From positions 1 to 6,247 of the forward strand of contig JALRGK010000076.1 in NCBI GenBank assembly GCA_023253415.1: 6,247 nt of DNA, in the 5' to 3' direction. The notes under the pieces are model-generated. The model did not search any database, had not been told where the DNA came from, and worked only from the letters and a program-made list of their open reading frames with translations. Made by a program: the position numbers and the translations under genes. This stretch comes from Rhodocyclaceae bacterium (lineage in GTDB: Bacteria; Pseudomonadota; Gammaproteobacteria; Burkholderiales; Rhodocyclaceae). Within the stretch, counting starts at the first letter, position 1. The number at the start of each line of letters is the position of its first letter. Below, piece by piece: positions 1 through 5,453 of the stretch.

Positions 1-1309
1 TGAACAATTCGGCGACCACGGCCTCATGCTTGTCGGAGCTCTGACGCAAGTCAACGGTAGCCAGGTGAAAGCCGAACACATCCACCGCCCGTAATAACGG
101 GTGCAATCGTTGCAACGCCAAGGCTTCAGCCCCCTGGGTCGCCAGACAGGACTCAATCGCACGCAGATCTTCGCCAAAATCCGCCGCTGCCGCATAGGGA
201 GACACGTCTGCACAAGGTGCCAGATCGACCGAGGCCCCACCCTGCATCCAGCGCGCCGTCGCCGTCAACCGCTCGTGAATAAACATGAGTGCGCGCCGAT
301 AAATTTCATCCTGACGATGCTCACTGCGGTCTGCCGAGGCTTCTGCCAACGCCAGAACCTCAGGCGTAAAATCGGTCAGCATGGCGGACTGCGAAAGCTC
401 TCGCGCCAGTAGACGCACCTCGTTCAGATAATGGCGCAGCGCGACCTCACACTGGCGCTGCGTGGCATAAGCCAGCGTCTCTGCCGTGACATTGGGGTTA
501 CCATCCCGATCCCCGCCGATCCAGTGACCCATGCGGAAAAAACTGGCCACCGGCTTACCCGGCAAATCTGCTTCGAGCGTGGCATAAAGTCGGGGAATTT
601 CCGCCAGAAATGTACTGTTGTAGTAGCTCAAGGCGTTTTCAATTTCATCAATCACAGTGAGCTTGGTAAAACGCAGCAAACGCGTTTGCCAAAGCTGGGT
701 GACTCGCCCCCGGATCTGCAGCTCATTGGCCTGTAGGCGGCGTTCCAGCAACGGGTTAGCCTTTCTTAATACCGCCGCCTCACCCCGAATCACATCACGT
801 TCGGTCAATAACTCGGCAATATCCCGCTCGGCATCCAGAATGCTCTTACGCTGCACTTCCGTTGGATGCGCCGTTAGTACCGGCGACACATAGGATTGCG
901 CCAAGGTCTGCGCAATCACCTTGGTCGTCATGCCACGGCTCTGCAACTTATGCATCGCGGCATCGATACTCCCCGGCTGTAACTGCCCGGCCCGTTCGTG
1001 GACCGCACGACGCCGGATGTAATGACGATCTTCCGCCAGATTGGCCAGGTGGCTGAAATAGGTAAAAGCCCGGATCACGCGAACCGAATCTTCATCAGAG
1101 AGCCGTTTGAGTAATTTTTTCAGGCGTTGATCCGCGGCCTGATCGGCATCCCGCCGGAAAGCCACAGAGAGCTTACGGATCTCTTCCACCAGCTCGTACA
1201 CCCCCGGACCTTCCTGGGTGCGAATCACATCGCCCAGAATACGCCCCAACAGGCGAATGTCATCGATCAGCGGCTTTTCCGCATCTTGCTTCTGGTGACG
1301 TGCTTCCAT
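1..1309 (-). CDS. ppc: Phosphoenolpyruvate carboxylase, N-terminal half (runs off the window)
   Basis: Carboxylates phosphoenolpyruvate with bicarbonate to oxaloacetate in the cytoplasm, refilling the TCA cycle. I translated the minus strand by hand: 436 codons are open from the start to the left edge, about half of the family's usual 880-930 residues. The active-site segment VLTAHPTEVQRKS has its catalytic His at residue 148 (the E. coli His138 position). The phosphate-binding loop GGDRDGNPN lies near residues 265-273. The segment FGFHLATVDLRQSS sits close to the cut end. I chose the ATG at 1309 because AAGG lies 9 nt upstream; an in-frame ATG at 1318 has AAGG directly abutting it, which is too close. 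The gene is transcribed away from the lysR-type gene, in the same direction. There is no sign of decay. The function is established family knowledge; only the C-terminal half cannot be checked. Confidence 0.96.
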   Translation of the reverse strand, partial: MEARHQKQDAEKPLIDDIRLLGRILGDVIRTQEGPGVYELVEEIRKLSVAFRRDADQAADQRLKKLLKRLSDEDSVRVIRAFTYFSHLANLAEDRHYIRRRAVHERAGQLQPGSIDAAMHKLQSRGMTTKVIAQTLAQSYVSPVLTAHPTEVQRKSILDAERDIAELLTERDVIRGEAAVLRKANPLLERRLQANELQIRGRVTQLWQTRLLRFTKLTVIDEIENALSYYNSTFLAEIPRLYATLEADLPGKPVASFFRMGHWIGGDRDGNPNVTAETLAYATQRQCEVALRHYLNEVRLLARELSQSAMLTDFTPEVLALAEASADRSEHRQDEIYRRALMFIHERLTATARWMQGGASVDLAPCADVSPYAAAADFGEDLRAIESCLATQGAEALALQRLHPLLRAVDVFGFHLATVDLRQSSDKHEAVVAELF

Positions 1310-1371
1310 CGTCGGCATCCTTATCAGATCAGGCGTGTTGTGATTGTTACTGTTAGCGCATGCTGTTAAAA

Positions 1372-1377
1372 ATTATA
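1372..1377 (-). promoter_or_regulatory. Candidate ppc -10 box (TATAAT)
   Basis: Read on the minus strand this is a perfect TATAAT, preceded by TGCC. Transcription would start near 1365, giving a leader of about 55 nt before the ppc start at 1309. No acceptable -35 hexamer lies 16-18 nt upstream, which suggests an activator-dependent promoter. The activator role is inference. Confidence 0.55.
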
Positions 1378-1404
1378 GGCAGCACACCCATACGACATCA
1401 TGAA

Positions 1405-1422
1405 AACATTTGACCCAATGTT
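1405..1422. promoter_or_regulatory. Palindrome AACATT-N6-AATGTT upstream of ppc
   Basis: Perfect 6-bp inverted arms (1405-1410 and 1417-1422) flank a 6-bp centre. It sits between the lysR-type stop codon and the ppc -10 box, centred about 48 bp before the predicted ppc start site. That is a usual place for an activator at a promoter with a poor -35. It could also act as a weak, A+T-rich terminator for the lysR-type gene, but no long T run follows on the minus strand. The role is inference. Confidence 0.35.
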
Positions 1423-1427
1423 GAGAA

Positions 1428-2321
1428 TTATTCAGCCAGCTGGCGCATCTCCGTCGTAAACCATTCGATAAAGGCCGCACACTCCCAGCGCTCGGCCACG
1501 CCGGGCTTCCAGCAGAGGTAGTGGTGGTTTGTTGCAGGAATCACATGATCCGACAAGCGGATCAGGCGGCCGCTTTCCAGCCACGCCGAACCCAAACGGC
1601 TGCGCACCAGACAAACGCCCAGCCCGGCTGCCGCCGCATCGTAAAGAAGCCCCAGATCATTAAATTTAGCCGTCGTTTTAAGGCGCTGCTTATCCAGTCC
1701 ACAATGATCAAACCAGGTTTCCCAGGGCTCCAGCTCACTATGAATCATCAGTGATCGGGTCACAATATCATCCTGATCGAACCCCGCCAGACCGCCTACT
1801 TCATTCAGGTAGTTCGGACTGCAAGCCGGTGTCACATGATCCGACATCAGGTGGACCGACTCCCGGTCGGCAAAGGGCCCCTGTCCGAAGCGAACTTCCA
1901 GATCGGTTTCCTGAGACACCACGTTAAAGAGCGGAATCGACACTTGCAGCACCAGATCTATTTCCGGATAGGCATAACGAAACAACGCCAGGCGAGGCAT
2001 CAGCATCTGACGGGCAAAGGTGGGCGTTACCGCCAGACGCAGGGTGGTCCGATTCCCCATCGGGCCCAACGGCTCCGTCACCTGCAGAATCGTCAATGCT
2101 TCCCGTACTCGCTTGAGATAAGCCTCACCTTCCGGTGTCAGACTGAAATCCTTACGCACGAACAGCTTGAACTTGAGCTGTTCTTCAATCTGGCGGATCC
2201 GGTGGCTCACCGCACTAGGCGTAATAAACAACTCATCCGCAGCCTGCGTCACATTACGATGACGCGCCAGCGCCTCGAACGCTAGCAACCCCTGAATATT
2301 CGGCACCCGCGGAAAAATCAT
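1428..2321 (-). CDS. LysR-family transcriptional regulator, GcvA-like
   Basis: A 297-residue LysR-type DNA-binding regulator, near the family's usual 290-310. The winged helix-turn-helix spans about residues 11-70: LLAFEALARHRNVTQAADEL, then ITPSAVSHRIRQIEEQL and LFVRK. The LRLAVTPTFA segment near residue 94 starts the effector-binding domain, which resembles the GcvA branch (MPRLALF, LEVRFGQGPF, CSPNYL). I prefer the ATG at 2321 because AGGGG lies 6 nt upstream. The longer frame from ATG 2354 has no ribosome site and overlaps the predicted -10 box of this gene. The gene is divergent from the cytochrome c gene and upstream of ppc in the same direction, so either could be its target; the divergent one is the usual LysR arrangement. 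The effector is unknown. GcvA membership is read from sequence pattern only. Confidence 0.92.
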   Translation of the reverse strand: MIFPRVPNIQGLLAFEALARHRNVTQAADELFITPSAVSHRIRQIEEQLKFKLFVRKDFSLTPEGEAYLKRVREALTILQVTEPLGPMGNRTTLRLAVTPTFARQMLMPRLALFRYAYPEIDLVLQVSIPLFNVVSQETDLEVRFGQGPFADRESVHLMSDHVTPACSPNYLNEVGGLAGFDQDDIVTRSLMIHSELEPWETWFDHCGLDKQRLKTTAKFNDLGLLYDAAAAGLGVCLVRSRLGSAWLESGRLIRLSDHVIPATNHHYLCWKPGVAERWECAAFIEWFTTEMRQLAE

Positions 2322-2352
2322 CCTTAACCCCTGACAACACGATGGATACTTC

Positions 2353-2358
2353 ATTGTA
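2353..2358 (-). promoter_or_regulatory. Candidate -10 box (TACAAT) of the lysR-type gene
   Basis: TACAAT on the minus strand differs from consensus by one base. Transcription would begin near 2346, leaving a leader of about 25 nt before the ATG at 2321. That places the alternative ATG at 2354 inside the promoter and so supports the shorter protein. No clear -35 is present 16-18 nt upstream. Confidence 0.45.
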
Positions 2359-2361
2359 GAA

Positions 2362-2383
2362 CCAACACGGCAACTCGGGTTGG
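2362..2383. promoter_or_regulatory. Inverted repeat CCAAC-N12-GTTGG, candidate LysR operator
   Basis: The arms at 2362-2366 and 2379-2383 are perfect complements. The site lies between the lysR-type -10 box and the cytochrome -10 box, and its right arm overlaps the cytochrome -35 hexamer. LysR regulators typically bind such dyads between divergent genes to repress themselves and control the neighbour. Binding by this regulator is inference. Confidence 0.4.
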
Positions 2384-2408
2384 CAGTTCGGTCACAATCG
2401 GTTATTTT
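2380..2408 (+). promoter_or_regulatory. Sigma70-type promoter of the cytochrome c gene
   Basis: TTGGCA (2380-2385) and TATTTT (2403-2408) are separated by exactly 17 bp. The -35 matches consensus at 5 of 6 positions and the -10 at 4 of 6. The start codon is about 30 nt beyond the predicted start site. The -35 overlaps the right arm of the inverted repeat, so a bound LysR protein would sit against or over RNA polymerase. Confidence 0.6.
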
Positions 2409-2446
2409 GTGCGCACACCTTTCGAGTCACCTGTAACGGAGGCCGT

Positions 2447-2905
2447 ATGAAAATGCATCAGAAGCTGGCGCTGATTTGCACCGCGACATTAGCGCTCACG
2501 ACCACCGCTGCCCATGCAGCCAAACCCGCACAGCTGGATGATGGCTTGCCCACCACCCTACGCCCAGCCAATTACAAAGCCAAATATCCCACGGACAATG
2601 CCGCCATTGTTCGTGGTGAAAAACTCTTCCGCAGTGACAAGCTCTCCACCAATGGCCGAGCCTGCAGCAACTGCCATGCGGAAGCAAGCACCTTTGGCCC
2701 CAATTTCACTAAACCGTATCCGCATCCGGCCATGAACTCACAGGCCCGTTTCGGGGTGCCTAAACTGCATCTGGATGAAGTCGTACAGGTCTGCTTACAG
2801 GGGCCCCTGCGGGGTACACCACTGGAATGGGGCTCACCGGAACAGGCCGACCTCGTTGCCTACCTGACCTATGTTCAGAAAACCGGGAAAATGAGCGCTC
2901 GTTAG
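2447..2905 (+). CDS. Exported monoheme c-type cytochrome
   Basis: A 152-residue periplasmic electron carrier. Residues 1-24 form a signal peptide (KLALICTATLALTTTAAHA) with likely cleavage after AHA at residue 24. One CXXCH heme site, CSNCH, sits at residues 73-77 and is preceded by the usual helix RGEKLFRS. The C-terminal helix around residues 131-146 (PEQADLVAYLTYVQ) matches the last helix of the fold. GGAGG lies 4 nt before the ATG. The sixth heme ligand is not obvious: Met95 lies 18 residues after the heme His, Met149 is four residues from the C-terminus, and Cys116 in VVQVCLQGPL is another candidate. The gene stands alone, divergent from a LysR-type regulator and convergent with the next operon, 24 nt away. 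The cytochrome call is firm; its partner oxidase or dehydrogenase is unknown. Confidence 0.9.
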   Translation: MKMHQKLALICTATLALTTTAAHAAKPAQLDDGLPTTLRPANYKAKYPTDNAAIVRGEKLFRSDKLSTNGRACSNCHAEASTFGPNFTKPYPHPAMNSQARFGVPKLHLDEVVQVCLQGPLRGTPLEWGSPEQADLVAYLTYVQKTGKMSAR

Positions 2906-2929
2906 GCGCACAGTGCCCGTTAAGCAGTT

Positions 2930-3430
2930 TTAATCTTTCAGTGATGGCTCACGCTGGCGCAGCCGGCGCACAGCCACCCAGGCCATCAAAGCGATCAGCA
3001 GCAAGATCGCTGCCCCGGTCAACCAGACCCGGTTGCCGGCAACCATCCGATCGAAGCGGCCATATTCCATCCGTTTCTTGATCGCCATCATGAAATCGGA
3101 CACCGTGTCCTGACACGGTAAGGCAGACATCTCCGGCAGCACCAAGCCTTCAGTGTCCGACCCAACCATCGATGTCAGGCTATCAGCAGCAACCTGTTGA
3201 TACAAATCGACCGCAATGTAGGGTGACAGGTACTTATGGGTATCACCAGCGTCATTCAGCACACGTTGTGTTTCTGACGCCAGATTGCTGCATATGCGTT
3301 GAGAAAGCAGCGCTTCACGATCACCTGCAGTGCTCTGCGCAGCCACCTGCCCTATATGCCCTATAACAGGCAGCACCAGCGCCAGCACGACGCCCACTTG
3401 CCCTGCCCGACGCCACTTGCTTCGGCTCAT
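2930..3430 (-). CDS. Exported, membrane-anchored protein of unknown function
   Basis: I do not recognise this 166-residue family. Residues 11-31 are a hydrophobic signal segment ending near VAAQ, after a basic N-terminus (RSKWRR). Residues 33-134 form a mainly polar domain with two cysteines, Cys47 and Cys106, that could form a disulfide. Residues 136-154 (WLTGAAILLLIALMAWVAV) are a transmembrane helix followed by a basic tail (RRLRQR). If the first segment is cleaved, the middle domain is periplasmic and the tail cytoplasmic. The start is supported by AAGGAGG 7 nt upstream, and its ATG overlaps the stop of the upstream zinc-binding-type gene as ATGA, so the two are translationally coupled. 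No catalytic motif is visible. The topology is seen in the sequence; any role is unknown. Confidence 0.8.
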   Translation of the reverse strand: MSRSKWRRAGQVGVVLALVLPVIGHIGQVAAQSTAGDREALLSQRICSNLASETQRVLNDAGDTHKYLSPYIAVDLYQQVAADSLTSMVGSDTEGLVLPEMSALPCQDTVSDFMMAIKKRMEYGRFDRMVAGNRVWLTGAAILLLIALMAWVAVRRLRQREPSLKD

Positions 3431-3636
3431 TCGGACGCCTCCTTATCCATGGGCTTGGCAAAGCGTGCCGCATACGCCACGCGATGACGCTTGGCGTCTA
3501 ACACACGCGCCTTGGCACGAGCGGCCGGAGACATAGCCAGACGATACGCTCGCACACGACAAGCAACCGAGCAATATCGGGCATCTTTGCGCTTGGGCAT
3601 AAACGGGGCAAGACACGTCCAGCAATGGGTACTCAA
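3427..3636 (-). CDS. Small zinc-binding-type protein (CX2C-X13-CX3C)
   Basis: A 69-residue protein with four cysteines at residues 5, 8, 22 and 26, set in CWTCLAPFMPKRKDARYCS and VACRVRAYR. This pattern (paired cysteines, a KRKDARYCS stretch, then an arginine-rich helix) is common to small bacterial zinc-finger-like proteins of mostly unknown role. The second half is rich in Ala, Arg and Lys. I chose the TTG at 3636 because GGAGG lies exactly 5 nt upstream. An in-frame ATG at 3648 (73 residues) has no ribosome site, and a longer TTG frame from 3759 only translates the upstream repeat DNA. The stop overlaps the next gene's ATG, so this is the first gene of a two-gene operon. Its promoter region is the GTTACAGAG palindrome array, which makes autoregulation plausible. 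Zinc binding is inferred from the cysteines. Confidence 0.75.
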   Translation of the reverse strand: MSTHCWTCLAPFMPKRKDARYCSVACRVRAYRLAMSPAARAKARVLDAKRHRVAYAARFAKPMDKEASE

Positions 3637-3641
3637 GGCAT

Positions 3642-3646
3642 CCTCC
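3642..3646 (-). promoter_or_regulatory. Ribosome binding site deciding the TTG start
   Basis: GGAGG on the minus strand, 5 nt before the TTG at 3636. It overlaps the in-frame ATG at 3648-3646, so a ribosome using this site would initiate downstream of that ATG. This is the reason for the shorter start of the zinc-binding-type protein. Confidence 0.5.
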
Positions 3647-3650
3647 ATAA

Positions 3651-3661
3651 CCGTTACAGAG
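3651..3661. repeat. Lone half-site CCGTTACAGAG next to the zinc-binding-type gene start
   Basis: Identical to the right arm of the palindrome at 3723-3750. Were it the right arm of a full site, its centre would lie near 3647.5, 44 bp from the middle palindrome and so in phase with the array. The expected left arm (3634-3644) is absent: that stretch is the start of the coding region. It lies just upstream of the ribosome site, so bound protein could affect translation or early elongation. Confidence 0.6.
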
Positions 3662-3677
3662 GAAACTAAATCAAAGT

Positions 3678-3705
3678 CTCTGTAACAGGTATAAATGTTA
3701 CAGAG
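3678..3705. repeat. 28-bp palindrome, arms CTCTGTAAC / GTTACAGAG (middle site)
   Basis: Perfect 9-bp arms at 3678-3686 and 3697-3705 flank a 10-bp centre containing TATA. It has the same total length and layout as the palindrome at 3723-3750. It sits inside a 43-bp imperfect direct-repeat unit (3675-3717) that begins AGTCTCT and ends CAAAAT. It is probably an operator for the downstream zinc-binding-type gene on the minus strand; the function is inference. Confidence 0.75.
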
Positions 3706-3722
3706 GTGTACCAAAATAGTCT

Positions 3723-3750
3723 CTCTGTAACGGTTATAGCCGTTACAGAG
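3723..3750. repeat. 28-bp palindrome, arms CTCTGTAACGG / CCGTTACAGAG (distal site)
   Basis: Perfect 11-bp arms at 3723-3733 and 3740-3750 flank a 6-bp centre. Its centre is 45 bp from that of the middle palindrome. It lies in the adjacent 43-bp imperfect repeat unit (3718-3760), which begins AGTCTCT and ends GCAAT. On the minus strand the centre reads TATAAC, a passable -10 box, so a protein bound here would cover the promoter. No T run follows, so it is unlikely to be an intrinsic terminator. Confidence 0.75.
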
Positions 3751-3780
3751 GTGATGCAATAGGCGATAAATAACAAGCCA

Positions 3781-4560
3781 TCAGGGGTTCTGGTCTGGCG
3801 AAACGGGCTCAAAGGCCTGACCGGTCTTCCGCTTCACCAGACAATAGGCGGTACGCCGGGCCACCACCTCGTCTTCATGGATGTTGCCTTGCGCATCCGA
3901 CAGATAATGACGAGCAAATGCTTCACGCGATGCATCCGGCATGCGTGGGTCGTAGCCCAGCAATACCAGCATTGCCGACATGCTCATCGGCAATGCTGCC
4001 GTCTCTTCCGGTGGCGCATCACACCAGAGACCAAAGCCAGACACCGCCAACCGCTGCCAGGGAAAATAGGGGCCCGGGTCAATCTTTCGCCCCGGCGACA
4101 CATCCGAATGACCAACGAAATTCGCCGCCGGAATCCGGTAACGCACCCGCAGATCTTGCAGCAACAACTCAAGCGTCTGGATCTGCGCATCGTCATAGGG
4201 CTCCTGCCCCGTGTTATCCAGTTCGATGCCGATTGACGCCGAATTCACATCCGTCAGACCCGCCCAGTAAGACTGTCCCGCATGCCACGCCCGCTTATTC
4301 TCTGGCACCAGTTGAAACAACGTACCATCCCGTGCAATCAGATAATGCGCACTCACCCGCCGCTCCGGCGACGTCAGTGTATTAAGCGAATGCGCCGCCT
4401 TATCGTTACTTGTGTAATGAATCACTACCAGCGATGGGCGTCGTTCATCCAGATTCGGGCTCACCACCACTGTTGCCGGTAACGACGTGTCCGGCTTAAA
4501 GCCGGCGCATCCGGCCAACAACGTCGCCAGCAATAGTAGACATCCCCAACGCAACGGCAT
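3781..4560 (-). CDS. amiD: N-acetylmuramoyl-L-alanine amidase, AmiD-like lipoprotein
   Basis: Cleaves the bond between N-acetylmuramic acid and L-Ala in peptidoglycan or anhydro-muropeptides. It has 259 residues from the ATG at 4560. The N-terminus MPLRWGCLLLLATLLAGC is a lipoprotein signal with the acylated Cys at residue 18, so it is anchored in the envelope, probably the outer membrane. The amidase_2 fold carries its zinc ligands in VVIHYT (His48), GHSDVSPGRKIDPG (His151 and Asp161) and the catalytic Lys159. RAWHAG (His93) and SIGIEL are the usual companion motifs. Residues from about 175 onward (FGLWCDAPP, LVLLGYDP, FARHYL) match the small C-terminal peptidoglycan-binding-like region of AmiD. 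A longer frame begins with TTG at 4578, but ATG 4560 gives a clean signal peptide and follows the upstream stop by 7 nt. It is the last gene of the three-gene operon. Confidence 0.92.
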   Translation of the reverse strand: MPLRWGCLLLLATLLAGCAGFKPDTSLPATVVVSPNLDERRPSLVVIHYTSNDKAAHSLNTLTSPERRVSAHYLIARDGTLFQLVPENKRAWHAGQSYWAGLTDVNSASIGIELDNTGQEPYDDAQIQTLELLLQDLRVRYRIPAANFVGHSDVSPGRKIDPGPYFPWQRLAVSGFGLWCDAPPEETAALPMSMSAMLVLLGYDPRMPDASREAFARHYLSDAQGNIHEDEVVARRTAYCLVKRKTGQAFEPVSPDQNP

Positions 4561-4567
4561 ATGCCAC

Positions 4568-4942
4568 CTACCCGGCAAATGGATCCGCTTTGCGGCTGCT
4601 GCCCCGCACCTTGTCCGCCGGATACTTCAGCGCGTTCTTGGCCAACTTATCAACAACGGCCGCATTCAGATCGACGCCGAGCACACTGCTCAATCGCACG
4701 AGATAAAGCAACACATCGGCCAACTCTTCACCGACGTGTACTGCCGTTGCCGTTGAACGCCCGGCCTCGCGGGCCTCGGCGTCGGTCAGCCACTGGAAAA
4801 TCTCATTGAGCTCACCGACCTCGCCCGTCAGCGCCATGACTAAATTTTTGGGCGTATGAAACTGATCCCAGTCCCGCTCACGGGAAAATTCGGCCAGAGC
4901 CTGTTCCAGCTTAGAGAGATCCAGCAACATCGCTCCGGCCAT
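4568..4942 (-). CDS. MazG-like nucleotide pyrophosphohydrolase (RS21-C6/dCTPase type)
   Basis: Hydrolyses a (d)NTP to (d)NMP and pyrophosphate, probably removing dCTP or modified nucleotides in the cytoplasm. In the 124-residue form, RDWDQFHTPKNLVMAL (about residues 24-39) is followed by the metal-binding EVGE of helix one (Glu41, Glu44) and by EELADVLLYLVRLS (Glu72, Glu73, Asp76). The end KYPADKVRGSSRK is typical of the all-alpha RS21-C6 group. The start is uncertain: ATG 4942 follows the upstream stop by 7 nt and is preferred; ATG 4930 has GGAG only 2 nt away; GTG 4975 would overlap the upstream gene. It is the middle gene of the envelope operon. Substrate choice is inference from the family. 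Confidence 0.9.
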   Translation of the reverse strand: MAGAMLLDLSKLEQALAEFSRERDWDQFHTPKNLVMALTGEVGELNEIFQWLTDAEAREAGRSTATAVHVGEELADVLLYLVRLSSVLGVDLNAAVVDKLAKNALKYPADKVRGSSRKADPFAG

Positions 4943-4949
4943 TTCTGCA

Positions 4950-5399
4950 TTAATCCAGCTTAACGGTAACGCCACTGCTGCTCAGGTTCAGCTGAACACC
5001 TTCCGAGGTGCTGGTCAAACGCATGATCACGCCATTCTGGTTTTTAAGGATCGTACCGCCCACGCCACCCCCCAGGGTAATACTGCTTTCCAGCTTGGTG
5101 AACGTACCCGAGAACTTGGAAATATCAGCCATGTCATACACCTCGCCGGCCAATGACACTTTGGAGATGCCCACATTGGCCCCCACACTCATGCCGCTGA
5201 TCTTGAAGGGATAGTTTTTACCCTGATAGTTCAGCACACCAGCGCCCCGGCTACCACCCACAATCAGCGCAAACTGGGTCTCGGTGATATTCACCGTGCC
5301 AGCTGGCACTTTAGGCGCGTCAGCTGCACTTGCACCAAAACTCACAAACGCTAACCCAAGGAAAAGGATCGAAAGAAACTTACGGACAACGTGTTGCAT
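4950..5399 (-). CDS. Exported EipA/DUF1134-like envelope protein
   Basis: A 149-residue secreted protein. Residues 1-25 are a signal peptide (RKFLSILFLGLAFVSFGASA) with likely cleavage after ASA. The mature part is rich in Gly, Ser and Val with beta-strand character: FALIVGGSRGAGVLNYQGK, a SVGANVG stretch, VSLAGEVYDM, SSITLGGGVGGTIL and a LNLSSSGVTVKL end. The pattern FxxIxGGSxGxGxLxxQGKxYP followed by a GGGV strand resembles the DUF1134 family that includes alphaproteobacterial EipA, an envelope-integrity protein. That match is made from memory. GGAGG lies 5 nt before the ATG. It is the first gene of a likely operon with the pyrophosphohydrolase and the amidase. The molecular activity is unknown. 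Confidence 0.8.
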   Translation of the reverse strand: MQHVVRKFLSILFLGLAFVSFGASAADAPKVPAGTVNITETQFALIVGGSRGAGVLNYQGKNYPFKISGMSVGANVGISKVSLAGEVYDMADISKFSGTFTKLESSITLGGGVGGTILKNQNGVIMRLTSTSEGVQLNLSSSGVTVKLD

Positions 5400-5453
5400 A
5401 CAAACCTCCGAATTCAGAATTGTTACCGTCAGACTTTGACGTCAACCTCACAA

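Noticed and set aside
101..1369. Several plus-strand open frames opposite ppc
   Set aside because: They are shadows of the strongly supported ppc frame and lack ribosome sites or family patterns.
1836..2285. 149-residue plus-strand frame opposite the LysR gene
   Set aside because: Low-complexity antisense translation (His, Arg, Gln rich) over a clear LysR coding region.
2906..2929. Terminator between the convergent cytochrome and membrane-protein genes
   Set aside because: In 24 nt I see only a weak GC-containing imperfect repeat and a short T run; no convincing hairpin.
3723..3750. Intrinsic terminator for the amiD operon formed by the palindrome
   Set aside because: The stem is perfect but no T run follows on the minus strand (AGACTATTTT), and the duplicated, phased layout fits an operator better.
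3427..3759. 110-residue frame starting at TTG 3759
   Set aside because: The extra 37 residues are translation of the repeat array, rich in Cys, Tyr and Arg, with no ribosome site.
3649..3760. CRISPR-like array of palindromic repeats
   Set aside because: Only two full 28-bp units with a 17-bp gap; the units differ in their centres and the gap is too short for spacers. No cas genes nearby.
3649..3760. LexA (SOS) boxes, because CTGT and ACAG occur in inverted pairs
   Set aside because: The gap between CTGT and ACAG is 16 bp here, not the 8 bp required for LexA.
3877..4385. Plus-strand frames of 119 and 155 residues opposite amiD
   Set aside because: Antisense shadows of a gene with complete catalytic motifs.
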